Origin: Leptothermofonsia sichuanensis E412
GTDB lineage: Bacteria; Cyanobacteriota; Cyanobacteriia; Leptolyngbyales; Leptolyngbyaceae
Assembly: GCF_019891175.1 (NCBI RefSeq)
Contig: NZ_CP072600.1
Span: 1,922,001-1,986,000, forward strand
Direction of reading: 5' to 3'
Length of the DNA: 64,000 nucleotides
Of the stretch, positions 8,989 to 16,483 are shown piece after piece; within the stretch, counting starts at the first letter, position 1, and each line of letters begins with the position of its first letter. The notes beneath the pieces are model-generated. The model made no database searches and was not told the DNA's origin. It was given only the letters and a program-made list of their open reading frames with translations. The translations under genes and the position numbers were made by a program.

Positions 8989-10374
8989 TCAGTGTCTTTG
9001 GGGTTCACATCCATTCGAGCGGGCAAGTTTGAAGAAATGTCCGATCAGATAAAGTGAGCCACAGAGTACAGTCAAGGGGAATTGGGAGACGGGGTCTTTT
9101 ACCAGTTCACTGGTTGCTGCATTCAGGGCGGTCACGACATCCGGACAGATCTGGCAACTGGCTAGAGTCGGGCAAATCATTTGAGCCAGGGTTGCCAGAT
9201 CTTCTGGATCAGCGGAGCTATGATCAGGGACGGGGACCAGGTAGAGGCGATCGCCCTCCCTTAACAAGGCTCTAAATACATCCACGTGGTCTTTCGTGGA
9301 CAACATGCCGATGACCCAGTGTACGATCGGTGATGAGTGGGCGTGTACGCCTGGTTCGGCTAAATTTTGCTGCCTCTCATCTTCTATCCCATCCACAAAT
9401 TGCCTGAGCATCACTGCACTGGCAGGGTTATGGGCACCATCAATCAGAATTCTATGCCCATTCCAGGTGAACCATTGCAGGCGTCCTGCCCAGCAAGTTT
9501 TAGCTATACCCTTGGCGATCGCTGGGTCTGAAATCTGCCACCCCTGGTAACGGAGGATCTGTAGAGTCGCGATCGCCAGGGCTGAATTGTGCAGTTGAAC
9601 AACTCCCAACAGGGGCAGGGGATAGCGAATCCCCTGGTACACCGCCCATCTGCCCATCTGCGCCTTGTCTCCGCCTTCCCCTTTTCTCCTCTCCCCCTCT
9701 CTCGCTTCATTCACCAGAATCGCAGGCTCCGGATAAACCGCTGCACATTTCAGTTCATTAATCCGTCTATCCACCACAGCTTTTGCTTCTGGGGGCAGTT
9801 GTCCAATCACAGCAGGACATCCTGGCTTGAGGATTCCAGCTTTTTCCCAGGCAATATCTGCCAGGGTAGGCCCAAGACGCTGCCAGTGTTCGCGACTGAG
9901 GGAGACGATGACACTGACGAGGGGGCGATCGCAAACATTGGTAGCATCCAGTCGTCCGCCCAAACCGACTTCCACCACGGCAATATCCACCTGTTGTTGG
10001 GCAAAATAGAGCCATGCCGCCGCTGTAATCACCTCAAACTGCGTTGGTGAAGGTTTATCCGGTTGGATGGCAGCAATCACCTGACGCAGCACGGCTTCCA
10101 GGTCGGGGGATGAAATCGGTTGCTCGTTCAAACAGATTCGTTCATTCCAATCGACCAGGTGGGGAGAGGTATAGCGACCAACCCGGTAGCCTGCTTCAGT
10201 CAGTACAGCGGACAAATAGGCGCAAACTGAGCCTTTGCCGTTGCTTCCAGCAACATGAATAATGGGTACCTGTTCATGGGGGTTGCCCAAATTTGCCAGG
10301 AGCCGCTGGATGCTTTCCAGTCCCAGGTGAACGCCGAAATGTTCAAATTGGTGGAGTAAGGAATCGATAGACAA
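8989..10374 (-). CDS. folC: bifunctional dihydrofolate synthase/folylpolyglutamate synthase
   Basis: This Mur-ligase-type enzyme adds glutamate to dihydropteroate and then to folates in an ATP-driven reaction. Seen are the P-loop HVAGSNGKGSVCAY, the omega-loop region with GRYTSPHL, the VEVGLGGRLDATN motif, WEKAGILKPG, and the C-terminal-domain signature LIDGAHNPAS. The frame is open up to ATG 10518, but homologues as I remember them start at the segment SIDSLLHQFEHFGV, so TTG 10374 is preferred. Anomaly: about 20 residues rich in Glu, Arg, Lys and Gly (near 9655-9715) are inserted before WAVYQGIRYPLP; they come from a purine-rich low-complexity tract read in frame. The insert sits in a loop between conserved blocks. 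Confidence 0.93.
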   Translation of the reverse strand: MSIDSLLHQFEHFGVHLGLESIQRLLANLGNPHEQVPIIHVAGSNGKGSVCAYLSAVLTEAGYRVGRYTSPHLVDWNERICLNEQPISSPDLEAVLRQVIAAIQPDKPSPTQFEVITAAAWLYFAQQQVDIAVVEVGLGGRLDATNVCDRPLVSVIVSLSREHWQRLGPTLADIAWEKAGILKPGCPAVIGQLPPEAKAVVDRRINELKCAAVYPEPAILVNEAREGERRKGEGGDKAQMGRWAVYQGIRYPLPLLGVVQLHNSALAIATLQILRYQGWQISDPAIAKGIAKTCWAGRLQWFTWNGHRILIDGAHNPASAVMLRQFVDGIEDERQQNLAEPGVHAHSSPIVHWVIGMLSTKDHVDVFRALLREGDRLYLVPVPDHSSADPEDLATLAQMICPTLASCQICPDVVTALNAATSELVKDPVSQFPLTVLCGSLYLIGHFFKLARSNGCEPQRH

Positions 10375-10518
10375 GGTGTAGCAGGAAACCGGGGACGGAG
10401 TACAGAGAAAGGAGAATAACAGGCTCAGGATTTGAGCTTTCAATTTGTCCTGATCTGGATGGCTACTGCTATAGTACGATGCCCGCCTGTGAATGTGTGC
10501 AGCTATAGCGATCGCCAT

Positions 10519-10859
10519 CGAAGTTGGGACCTGTTAGAACGCGAAAACCCTTATCCAGAAATCCTTTCCAGCCTGACACCCTTCGGTTGACCACTCACGC
10601 CGAAGCCTGCCACCTGTCACCTGCTAAGAAATGTGGATTGTAAGATACCCGACTGAACAGAACCACAAATACTTAAACAACACCAGAAACTTGCTTTGTG
10701 TCCTTTGTGCCTTCGTGGTTATTTCTACAGATGATTAACGCCTCAAGCCTGACGCTGAGGACTGGCTATGCTCTGGATGATTCCCGGACGGTTTCAGGAC
10801 GACCGCATGAATAACCTGTTAGCAGAACGATCAAGGAACGGCTAACACGGGTAACTCTT
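10519..10859. other. non-coding stretch with degenerate repeat arm
   Basis: No convincing gene. Around 10660-10727, AACCACAAA and CTTCGTGGTT form a weak inverted pair like the CCACAGAG palindrome family. Short open pieces further right (about 10770-10855) read as peptide fragments with stops and may belong to the decayed gene that follows. Confidence 0.4.
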
Positions 10860-11206
10860 ATGCACTCTACAGATTCCCAACCCGGTGAGGATTACCACAC
10901 ACTCTGGCAAACGGCTAACCGCATTAACTGGACTATCCAGGATTTAATTGGTGGGGACAAACGGTTGAGTAGTGGCACTAACTAAGCTGCACATTGAATG
11001 GATGACTCAACGCCACTATCTCGAAAGTGTACGCGATGAGCAGAAGCGAAAATTCCCTGGCATCGTCAATGCTGATCCAGGCTGATCAGCAGATGGGTGA
11101 CACCGAACAGGCAAAACACCATGCTGCCCGCTTGAAACAACAATTACAGCATCATCTTCTGAGCGCTCTGGCTCAGCAGCATGTCGTTCAACTGGAACTC
11201 GACTGA
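10860..11206 (+). pseudogene. decayed gene remnant, possibly a ferritin-like/di-iron protein
   Basis: Three peptide pieces read in order on the plus strand. A 41-codon piece from ATG 10860 contains LWQTANRINWTIQDLIGG and ends in TAA at 10983. A second from ATG 11002 contains MTQRHYLESVRDEQKRKF and ends at TGA 11083. A third, in another frame, runs to TGA 11204 and is rich in Gln and His (AARLKQQLQHHLL). The pieces look protein-like but need stops and a frameshift removed to join. The first two remind me of the N-terminal part of a cyanobacterial ferritin-like/di-iron family; this is memory only and weak. The remnant overlaps the end of the convergent dCMP deaminase by 19 bp. Confidence 0.35.
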
Positions 11207-11763
11207 ATTGAATTGACGTTTGCGATCGACGTTGGATTCAGCAAAGAGAACGCCGCTTTTTTAGCCGTTCCCTCAGACAATTGAACTTGCTTCAAACGAA
11301 CCAGCCCCTCCTCGATAAAAGAGTCTCGGATCAGAGTACTGGGTCCACTATTAAAACTGGTTTCAAACAAAACATCTCGAATTCCGGCTGAGATCAGAAG
11401 TTTCAGACAGAAAAGACAGGGTTCTAAAGTCACGTATATGCTTGCCCCATCCGTTGAAATACCGTGTTTGGCAGCCTGGGCGATCGCATTTGCCTCTGCA
11501 TGAACCGCCCGCGATGGCATTGTTTTGCTGGCATCACAACTACTCAGATCTGCATAGCAATAACCCTGGGTAATGCAGTGGGCAGAGCCAGAGGGGGGAC
11601 CGTTATACCCCGTTGCCAGAATCTGTTTATCCTTCACAATGACAGCTCCCACCGGGAAAGCTAAACAGGTTGAACGGGTGGCTGCTAGTTTGGCCAGCAT
11701 CAAAAAATATTCATCCCAGGATGGTCTTTGGTGGAAGTCAGGATTTGAAGAAATTGGATTCAT
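11188..11763 (-). CDS. deoxycytidylate (dCMP) deaminase family protein
   Basis: The 191-residue zinc enzyme would convert dCMP to dUMP, feeding thymidylate synthesis. The cytidine-deaminase fold is clear: substrate loop VGAVIVKDKQILATGYNGPP, HxE zinc/catalytic motif HAEANAI, and PCxxC zinc motif PCLFC. The additional Cys/His of AHCITQGYCYAD between these blocks fits the dCMP deaminase subfamily, which binds a second zinc, rather than cytidine or tRNA deaminases. The start at ATG 11763 gives a typical length. It stands alone. A late competence ComEB role, known from other bacteria, should not be assumed here. Confidence 0.88.
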   Translation of the reverse strand: MNPISSNPDFHQRPSWDEYFLMLAKLAATRSTCLAFPVGAVIVKDKQILATGYNGPPSGSAHCITQGYCYADLSSCDASKTMPSRAVHAEANAIAQAAKHGISTDGASIYVTLEPCLFCLKLLISAGIRDVLFETSFNSGPSTLIRDSFIEEGLVRLKQVQLSEGTAKKAAFSLLNPTSIANVNSIQSSSS

Positions 11764-12004
11764 CGCGGGGGAATGGAGTACAAAGGAGGGGGGATAGGGT
11801 GGGGGGGGAAGTCAAACCAGGAATTGATAATTGCCCATTGGGGGTGTCAGGAGCGTGGATTGAATCAACCAAAAAATTTAGAACCCTCTCCATCCCTACC
11901 ACAAACCGCTTTTAATAGGTATTTATTACCTATCTTTATTTCAAATATAGATTTATTGTTAAAATCAGTTACAAGTCTTAGAAAGTGGGAAAGTTGCAGC
12001 CGTC

Positions 12005-13168
12005 ATGGGTCAAGTTGGGGTTTTGCTATTAAATCTGGGTGGACCAGACAAGCTAGAAGATGTTCGTCCATTCCTCTATAACCTGTTTGCAGACCCCGAA
12101 ATTATTCGGCTTCCGTTTCCCTGGCTTCAGCGTCCCCTGGCATGGTTCATTTCAACGATGCGGGTCAAGAAATCCCAGGCGAACTATCAACTGATTGGTG
12201 GTGGCTCTCCCCTGAGACGGATTACCGATGAGCAGGCTCAGGCGTTGCAGACCCGCTTGCAGCAGAAGGGGCAGGATGCCATTGTCTATGTTGGAATGCG
12301 CTACTGGCACCCGTTCACAGAAGAAGCGATCGCCCGTATCAAGCGCGATCGCATCGAAAAACTGGTGATTCTTCCCCTCTATCCCCACTTTTCCATCAGC
12401 ACCAGCGGCTCCAGCTTCCGCCTCCTGGAAAGAATTTGGGAAAAAGATGCCGCCCTTCAGGCAATCGACTACACGGTAGTTCAATCCTGGTACGATCGAC
12501 CGGGCTATCTGGAAGCCATGGCCCAACTGATTGCCCAGGAAATAGACCAGTTCCCTGACCCTGACCAGGTTCATGTCTTTTTCAGTGCCCACGGTGTCCC
12601 AGTTAGCTATGTCGAGGAAGCGGGGGATCCCTACCAGAAAGAAATCGAGGATTGTGTGGCACTGATCATGCACACCCTCAACCGCCCCAACGCCCATACT
12701 CTGGCTTACCAGAGCCGGGTGGGTCCTGTGGAGTGGTTGCAGCCTTACACGGAAGATGCACTCAAAGAACTGGCCGCGCAGGGCGTGAAGGATATGGTCG
12801 TCGTGCCAATTAGCTTTGTTTCAGAGCATATTGAAACCCTGCAAGAAATTGACATGGAATACCGGGAAATTGCTGAAGAAGCCGGGATTGAAAATTTCCA
12901 TCGTGTGCCAGCCCTCAATACCCATCCTGTTTTCATTGACGATCTGGCAAATATGGTGCTGGAATCGATGAATGCTCCCCGGATGAAACTGTCGGAAGTA
13001 ATGCACCCCCAAAAGCAGGTGAAGATGTATCCACCGGAGCAGTGGGAGTGGGGAATGACAGTTTCAGCGGAAGTGTGGAATGGTCGTCTGGCCATGATTG
13101 GAATTCTTGCAGTTCTGATGGAATTACTGCTGGGGCGGGGTCCACTCCATGCGATCGGGCTATTGTAA
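12005..13168 (+). CDS. hemH: ferrochelatase with C-terminal chlorophyll a/b-binding-like tail
   Basis: Ferrochelatase inserts Fe2+ into protoporphyrin IX to make heme. The catalytic domain covers residues 1 to about 320: [15 protein letters not shown] start, the SFRLLERIW region, [11 protein letters not shown] with the catalytic His, [17 protein letters not shown], and [13 protein letters not shown] proline-containing linker then leads to a hydrophobic helix with [14 protein letters not shown], the CAB/HLIP chlorophyll-binding motif that is specific to the plastid/cyanobacterial enzyme. At 387 residues it is the full two-domain form. ATG 12005 starts the conserved N-terminus. An AT-rich stretch at about 11920-11985 may hold the promoter. 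The tail couples heme synthesis to chlorophyll status in known homologues. Confidence 0.97.
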   Translation: MGQVGVLLLNLGGPDKLEDVRPFLYNLFADPEIIRLPFPWLQRPLAWFISTMRVKKSQANYQLIGGGSPLRRITDEQAQALQTRLQQKGQDAIVYVGMRYWHPFTEEAIARIKRDRIEKLVILPLYPHFSISTSGSSFRLLERIWEKDAALQAIDYTVVQSWYDRPGYLEAMAQLIAQEIDQFPDPDQVHVFFSAHGVPVSYVEEAGDPYQKEIEDCVALIMHTLNRPNAHTLAYQSRVGPVEWLQPYTEDALKELAAQGVKDMVVVPISFVSEHIETLQEIDMEYREIAEEAGIENFHRVPALNTHPVFIDDLANMVLESMNAPRMKLSEVMHPQKQVKMYPPEQWEWGMTVSAEVWNGRLAMIGILAVLMELLLGRGPLHAIGLL

Positions 13169-13194
13169 GTCCCAGAGATTGCCAGTTACCTGGG

Positions 13195-15018
13195 CTACCA
13201 GCTATCCCCCCCACCACTACCATCACTACTACCCCCACCAAAATCACTACTACTGCTTCCCGAACTCCAGCTACTGCTGGAGGACTCATAGGTGCTGGAG
13301 GACTCGTAGGAACTCGATTCGTAAAGCCTGGGGATCTTTTCCCAATACTCATCCACAAAGGAACAACAGTGGCAATGTCGGGTAATTTTTTGTTCACCCT
13401 CTGCATAATGAGTGGCTTGCTTCACAACCCTGGATGTTTGCTCTACGGTTAATTCCTGGCAGTTTGGGCATTGTTGATAAATGCTGGACAGGATATATGC
13501 CCGTATATGAATGTCAGAAGGATCGGCGGTGGGATAACAGGTTGGGCACTGCCAGCCCAGAAATAATACACTGCCCAGCCTCTGGGCAACCTGCTTCGGT
13601 GCTTCTAAAAGAGATTGGATTTGGTCAGAGCTAACCTGATTCATCGGGTAATGGCATCTGGAACAGTGGGTGGGACGTTTTGATTCAGATTGCTGGAATA
13701 GACGGGCATTGGTGACTCTGGAATACCCAAGTGGGGAAATTGTCACCGCATCTTGAGGTAATGGCAAACAGGGAACGGATTCCTTCGTATCCCATTGGTT
13801 AGAACAGCAATAGCACTTGTGGGTAACCAGGCGTTTACCTGGTTGATTCCAGGTGGGTTGTTTCACCATTTTTGATTGATGGGTGGCTGTCAGTTCATTA
13901 CAGACCAGGCAAACGCTGTATTCTTGTGAATTCAGCACCGTTCCCCTCAGGTGGAACCCTCTGCCATATAAGGAGGTTGAGCAGGGCACACACCGCCATC
14001 CGCTGTACACTACACTTCCCAACTGTTGAGCCGTTTGCTGGGGCTGGTTCAGCAGCAGCGAAAGTTCCCCTGCCGTTAGCTCCTGCATCCGTTGTTTGCA
14101 GGTGGCACAGTGAAATCGTTCCCATCCGGTAACGTCTGAACGCTTAATCCGGGATTCTCCCTCTGGGTCTAAAAGCACCCGGTTTGAGCGCCAGTACAGC
14201 AAAAGTCCCCCCACAGACGCGCTGCCTGCCCCCAATCCGGCGATGATTGCCAGAATCAGATGTTCAACCGGGTTCAGGGAGGGGGCGATCGCAGTAGGCT
14301 GTGCTGGCGAAATTTCGCTCAAGCTATCCTGGATTGGCGCGCTGCTGGAATTGGGAGAGAACGTGTCTGGTGGAACAGAGTGGGACTGGCTGTCATGTTT
14401 GGAGGTGGTGATCGGAGGAACTCCCAGGGGTTTCCGGGCAGGAGAAGCGCCTGGCAGGGGACGGGGGACTCGACTGGAAGAACCGGAAGGAGAGTATTGA
14501 CTCAGTTGAGTAATCAGCGCTCTGGTTCCGGCTAAAACCCCAGCATTAAACTGTCTTTGCTTAAATCTGGGGGTAACTTCCTGATGCAGGATAGTACGGA
14601 TCTGACTATCCGGTAGTAAAACGGTTAATCCCCTGCCAGTAATGATTTCAGTCCGGCGATCGCCCCTGGATACCAGGAACAACACTCCATTGTCTTTACC
14701 TTTTTTGCCAATTCTCCAGGTATTAAACAGCTCAGTCGCAAATGCCTTTGGACTGGCAGCAGGGGCCGTATCTGGAACGGTTACTACCGCGATCTCGCTG
14801 CTATTTTTTGCCTCCAGGGCTGAAATCTGGCGATTCAGTTCTGCTTTAGTTCCAGCGTCCAGCATATTTGCCATGTCCGTTACCCAGCCGCCATCGGTGC
14901 GCCTGGGGTTGGGCACTGATTGGATGGGTACCGCCAGACAAAAGGACGTAAAGTTAATGACAACAAAGGACAGAGTGCCCAATGCCAAAGTGCCTGAACT
15001 AGGTGCCTGCCTGTGCAT
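13195..15018 (-). CDS. TPM-domain protein with two tandem zinc-ribbon-like modules
   Basis: The 607-residue product has an N-terminal signal/anchor (about residues 8-30) and a TPM domain at about 40-180 (VTDMANMLDAGTKAELN, GVLFLVSRGDRRTEIITGRGL), as found in TPM-domain thylakoid and YgcG-like secreted or membrane proteins. A Pro/Ser-rich linker and a hydrophobic helix (about 260-280) follow. Then come two copies of a module of about 120 residues, each with four CxxC pairs (CATC, CVPC, CLVC, CYCC; and CSRC, CPTC, CPNC, CHCC), and a Ser/Gly tail ending GGGSSDGSGGGDSW, typical of YgcG-type proteins. The modules probably bind zinc. The TPM fold is linked to photosystem II repair in plants, but function here is open. 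Convergent with hemH, 26 bp apart. Confidence 0.8.
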   Translation of the reverse strand: MHRQAPSSGTLALGTLSFVVINFTSFCLAVPIQSVPNPRRTDGGWVTDMANMLDAGTKAELNRQISALEAKNSSEIAVVTVPDTAPAASPKAFATELFNTWRIGKKGKDNGVLFLVSRGDRRTEIITGRGLTVLLPDSQIRTILHQEVTPRFKQRQFNAGVLAGTRALITQLSQYSPSGSSSRVPRPLPGASPARKPLGVPPITTSKHDSQSHSVPPDTFSPNSSSAPIQDSLSEISPAQPTAIAPSLNPVEHLILAIIAGLGAGSASVGGLLLYWRSNRVLLDPEGESRIKRSDVTGWERFHCATCKQRMQELTAGELSLLLNQPQQTAQQLGSVVYSGWRCVPCSTSLYGRGFHLRGTVLNSQEYSVCLVCNELTATHQSKMVKQPTWNQPGKRLVTHKCYCCSNQWDTKESVPCLPLPQDAVTISPLGYSRVTNARLFQQSESKRPTHCSRCHYPMNQVSSDQIQSLLEAPKQVAQRLGSVLFLGWQCPTCYPTADPSDIHIRAYILSSIYQQCPNCQELTVEQTSRVVKQATHYAEGEQKITRHCHCCSFVDEYWEKIPRLYESSSYESSSTYESSSSSWSSGSSSSDFGGGSSDGSGGGDSW

Positions 15019-15157
15019 AGGGGTGTAGTAGACTGAACAATTAGCTCTTCATCAGTCTGTTTCAGCATTACGGATGGGTCTTTTCAATGGCATCCCTGAT
15101 TCTTCGGAAACAGGAGCAGGGGTTTACAATCCCCAAGGTTTGGCTGATCGGGAATCT

Positions 15158-15263
15158 TATACCATTCTGGATTTTGGATTTACGATTTGAGATCGTAGAA
15201 GCCCCACTGCACAAAGCGTTCAACAGGCTATCTGCCCCATCCTCTGGTTAAATCGGGATTACC
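15158..15263. repeat. ATACCATT dispersed repeat (copy 1)
   Basis: About 106 nt starting TATACCATTCTGGATTTTGG and ending AAATCGGGATTACC. A second copy in the same orientation is at 46355-46456; both share GTAGAA, CCCCATCC and related blocks. The ends are weakly inverted (ATACC...GGTAT in copy 2). Non-coding. Confidence 0.7.
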
Positions 15264-15747
15264 GATCTTGCTCGCCTGATTCATAGGCAGACTGAACAAT
15301 CCTCCCCCTCAACCATACCGAATCTTCACAGAATCAGGAACCAACCTGCGTGGATCAACGGTTCTTCCTGATTTCTGGCAGGATTAAGTTAAGGATTAAG
15401 CGGAATTGAAAACCGGGTTCACCAGAAATCTGGCTCATTCACCGGGCAAATTGATTTCATCTGGTAAACTATTTTGGTGTGATCAAGGCAAATATGTTAG
15501 CCTCATCAAGAGTGGTTTTCAGGGTGTGTGTGGTAACTTTCAACATCGCTGAATAGCTTGGCAAAGTTTTCCCTCGTATCTACCGCGATTTTGCAGCCAG
15601 GTTTATGGTGGGGTTCCCTGGAGGATAAGTCCCATCGGTCAGTCAACCTGCGCTTCGGATGCCCTCTGTAATGGGGGGTAGTGTGTAACAGGTCGTTGGA
15701 TGCAGTTGCCCATAAAGCATATTTCAAGTACTGGAGGGTTTTAAGCG
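15264..15747. other. intergenic stretch upstream of DUF928 gene
   Basis: No gene is seen. An imperfect hairpin near 15323-15377 pairs AATCAGGAACC with GGTTCTTCCTGATT. The remainder probably holds the promoter of the gene at 15748; no clear -10/-35 pair could be defended. Confidence 0.4.
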
Positions 15748-16455
15748 ATGCGTGTGAATGTTCTACGCAGGATCATGTTGCATCTGGGTATCACGGTTTG
15801 TATGGTTTCAACTTCTGGAATCATGCCGGTATCGGCGCAAATCGGGAACTTGAGCCGCAGCGAGTTCCCAGGCAGACGGATTGGTGGCGGGACCCGGAGC
15901 GAATGCCTGGCAGGGAACCAACCGATCGCAGCGCTGAACCCGGCGAATAATCTGGGAGTGACTGCCAGCAATCGCCCTTCCGTCTATTTTGTTGTCCCCA
16001 GGCTGGACGAGTCCTATCCGGTTGAGTTTCTCTTGCGCGATGCCGAGGGAAATGCTGTCTACGAAACCACGCTGAAAGCTGGCAAACAGGCCATTACTGG
16101 GGTTCATTTACCCCCAAATACTGTAAAGGTGGGTCAGGACTATCAGTGGTACTTTTCCGTAGTCTGTGACAGAGAAGATCGGTCCCAAAATATTGTATTG
16201 TCAGGCTGGATGCGACGGGTTGCATCAGACCTGTCTGATGGGCTATCCCCAGAGGTTCAACTGAGTCTGAAGGCTAAACTAAATCTGGCGCAGTCCTACC
16301 AGAATGCCGGACTCTGGAGTGATGCAATCTCAACCCTGGTTGAACTAAATCAGGCCTATCCCGATAGTGAAGCAGTCCGGCTTGCATGGCAAAAGCTCAT
16401 ACAAAAGCTGGATCTGGAATGGGTTTTTCAGCAATCCTTAGCTGGTCACCTGTAG
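15748..16455 (+). CDS. DUF928 domain-containing secreted protein
   Basis: The 235-residue product has a signal peptide (about residues 1-28, ending in VSAQ) and the DUF928 pattern: a GRRIGGGTRSEC start with a conserved Cys, LAALxP-like block (IAALNPANNLG), YFVVPRL, VEFLLRDAEGN, GVHLPP, DYQWYFSVVCD with a second Cys, and a helical C-terminus. DUF928 is common in cyanobacteria and often encoded beside CHASE2-domain proteins, exactly as here: the CHASE2-GGDEF-EAL gene starts 29 bp downstream. That suggests an operon and a joint periplasmic sensing role, but no biochemical function is known to me. Confidence 0.88.
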   Translation: MRVNVLRRIMLHLGITVCMVSTSGIMPVSAQIGNLSRSEFPGRRIGGGTRSECLAGNQPIAALNPANNLGVTASNRPSVYFVVPRLDESYPVEFLLRDAEGNAVYETTLKAGKQAITGVHLPPNTVKVGQDYQWYFSVVCDREDRSQNIVLSGWMRRVASDLSDGLSPEVQLSLKAKLNLAQSYQNAGLWSDAISTLVELNQAYPDSEAVRLAWQKLIQKLDLEWVFQQSLAGHL

Positions 16456-16483
16456 CACAGAAGTTGTCTCGGAGACGAGGTTC

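Noticed and set aside
10374-10518. N-terminal extension of FolC from ATG 10518
   Set aside because: The extra 48 residues do not match the family start as I recall it; left as an alternative only.
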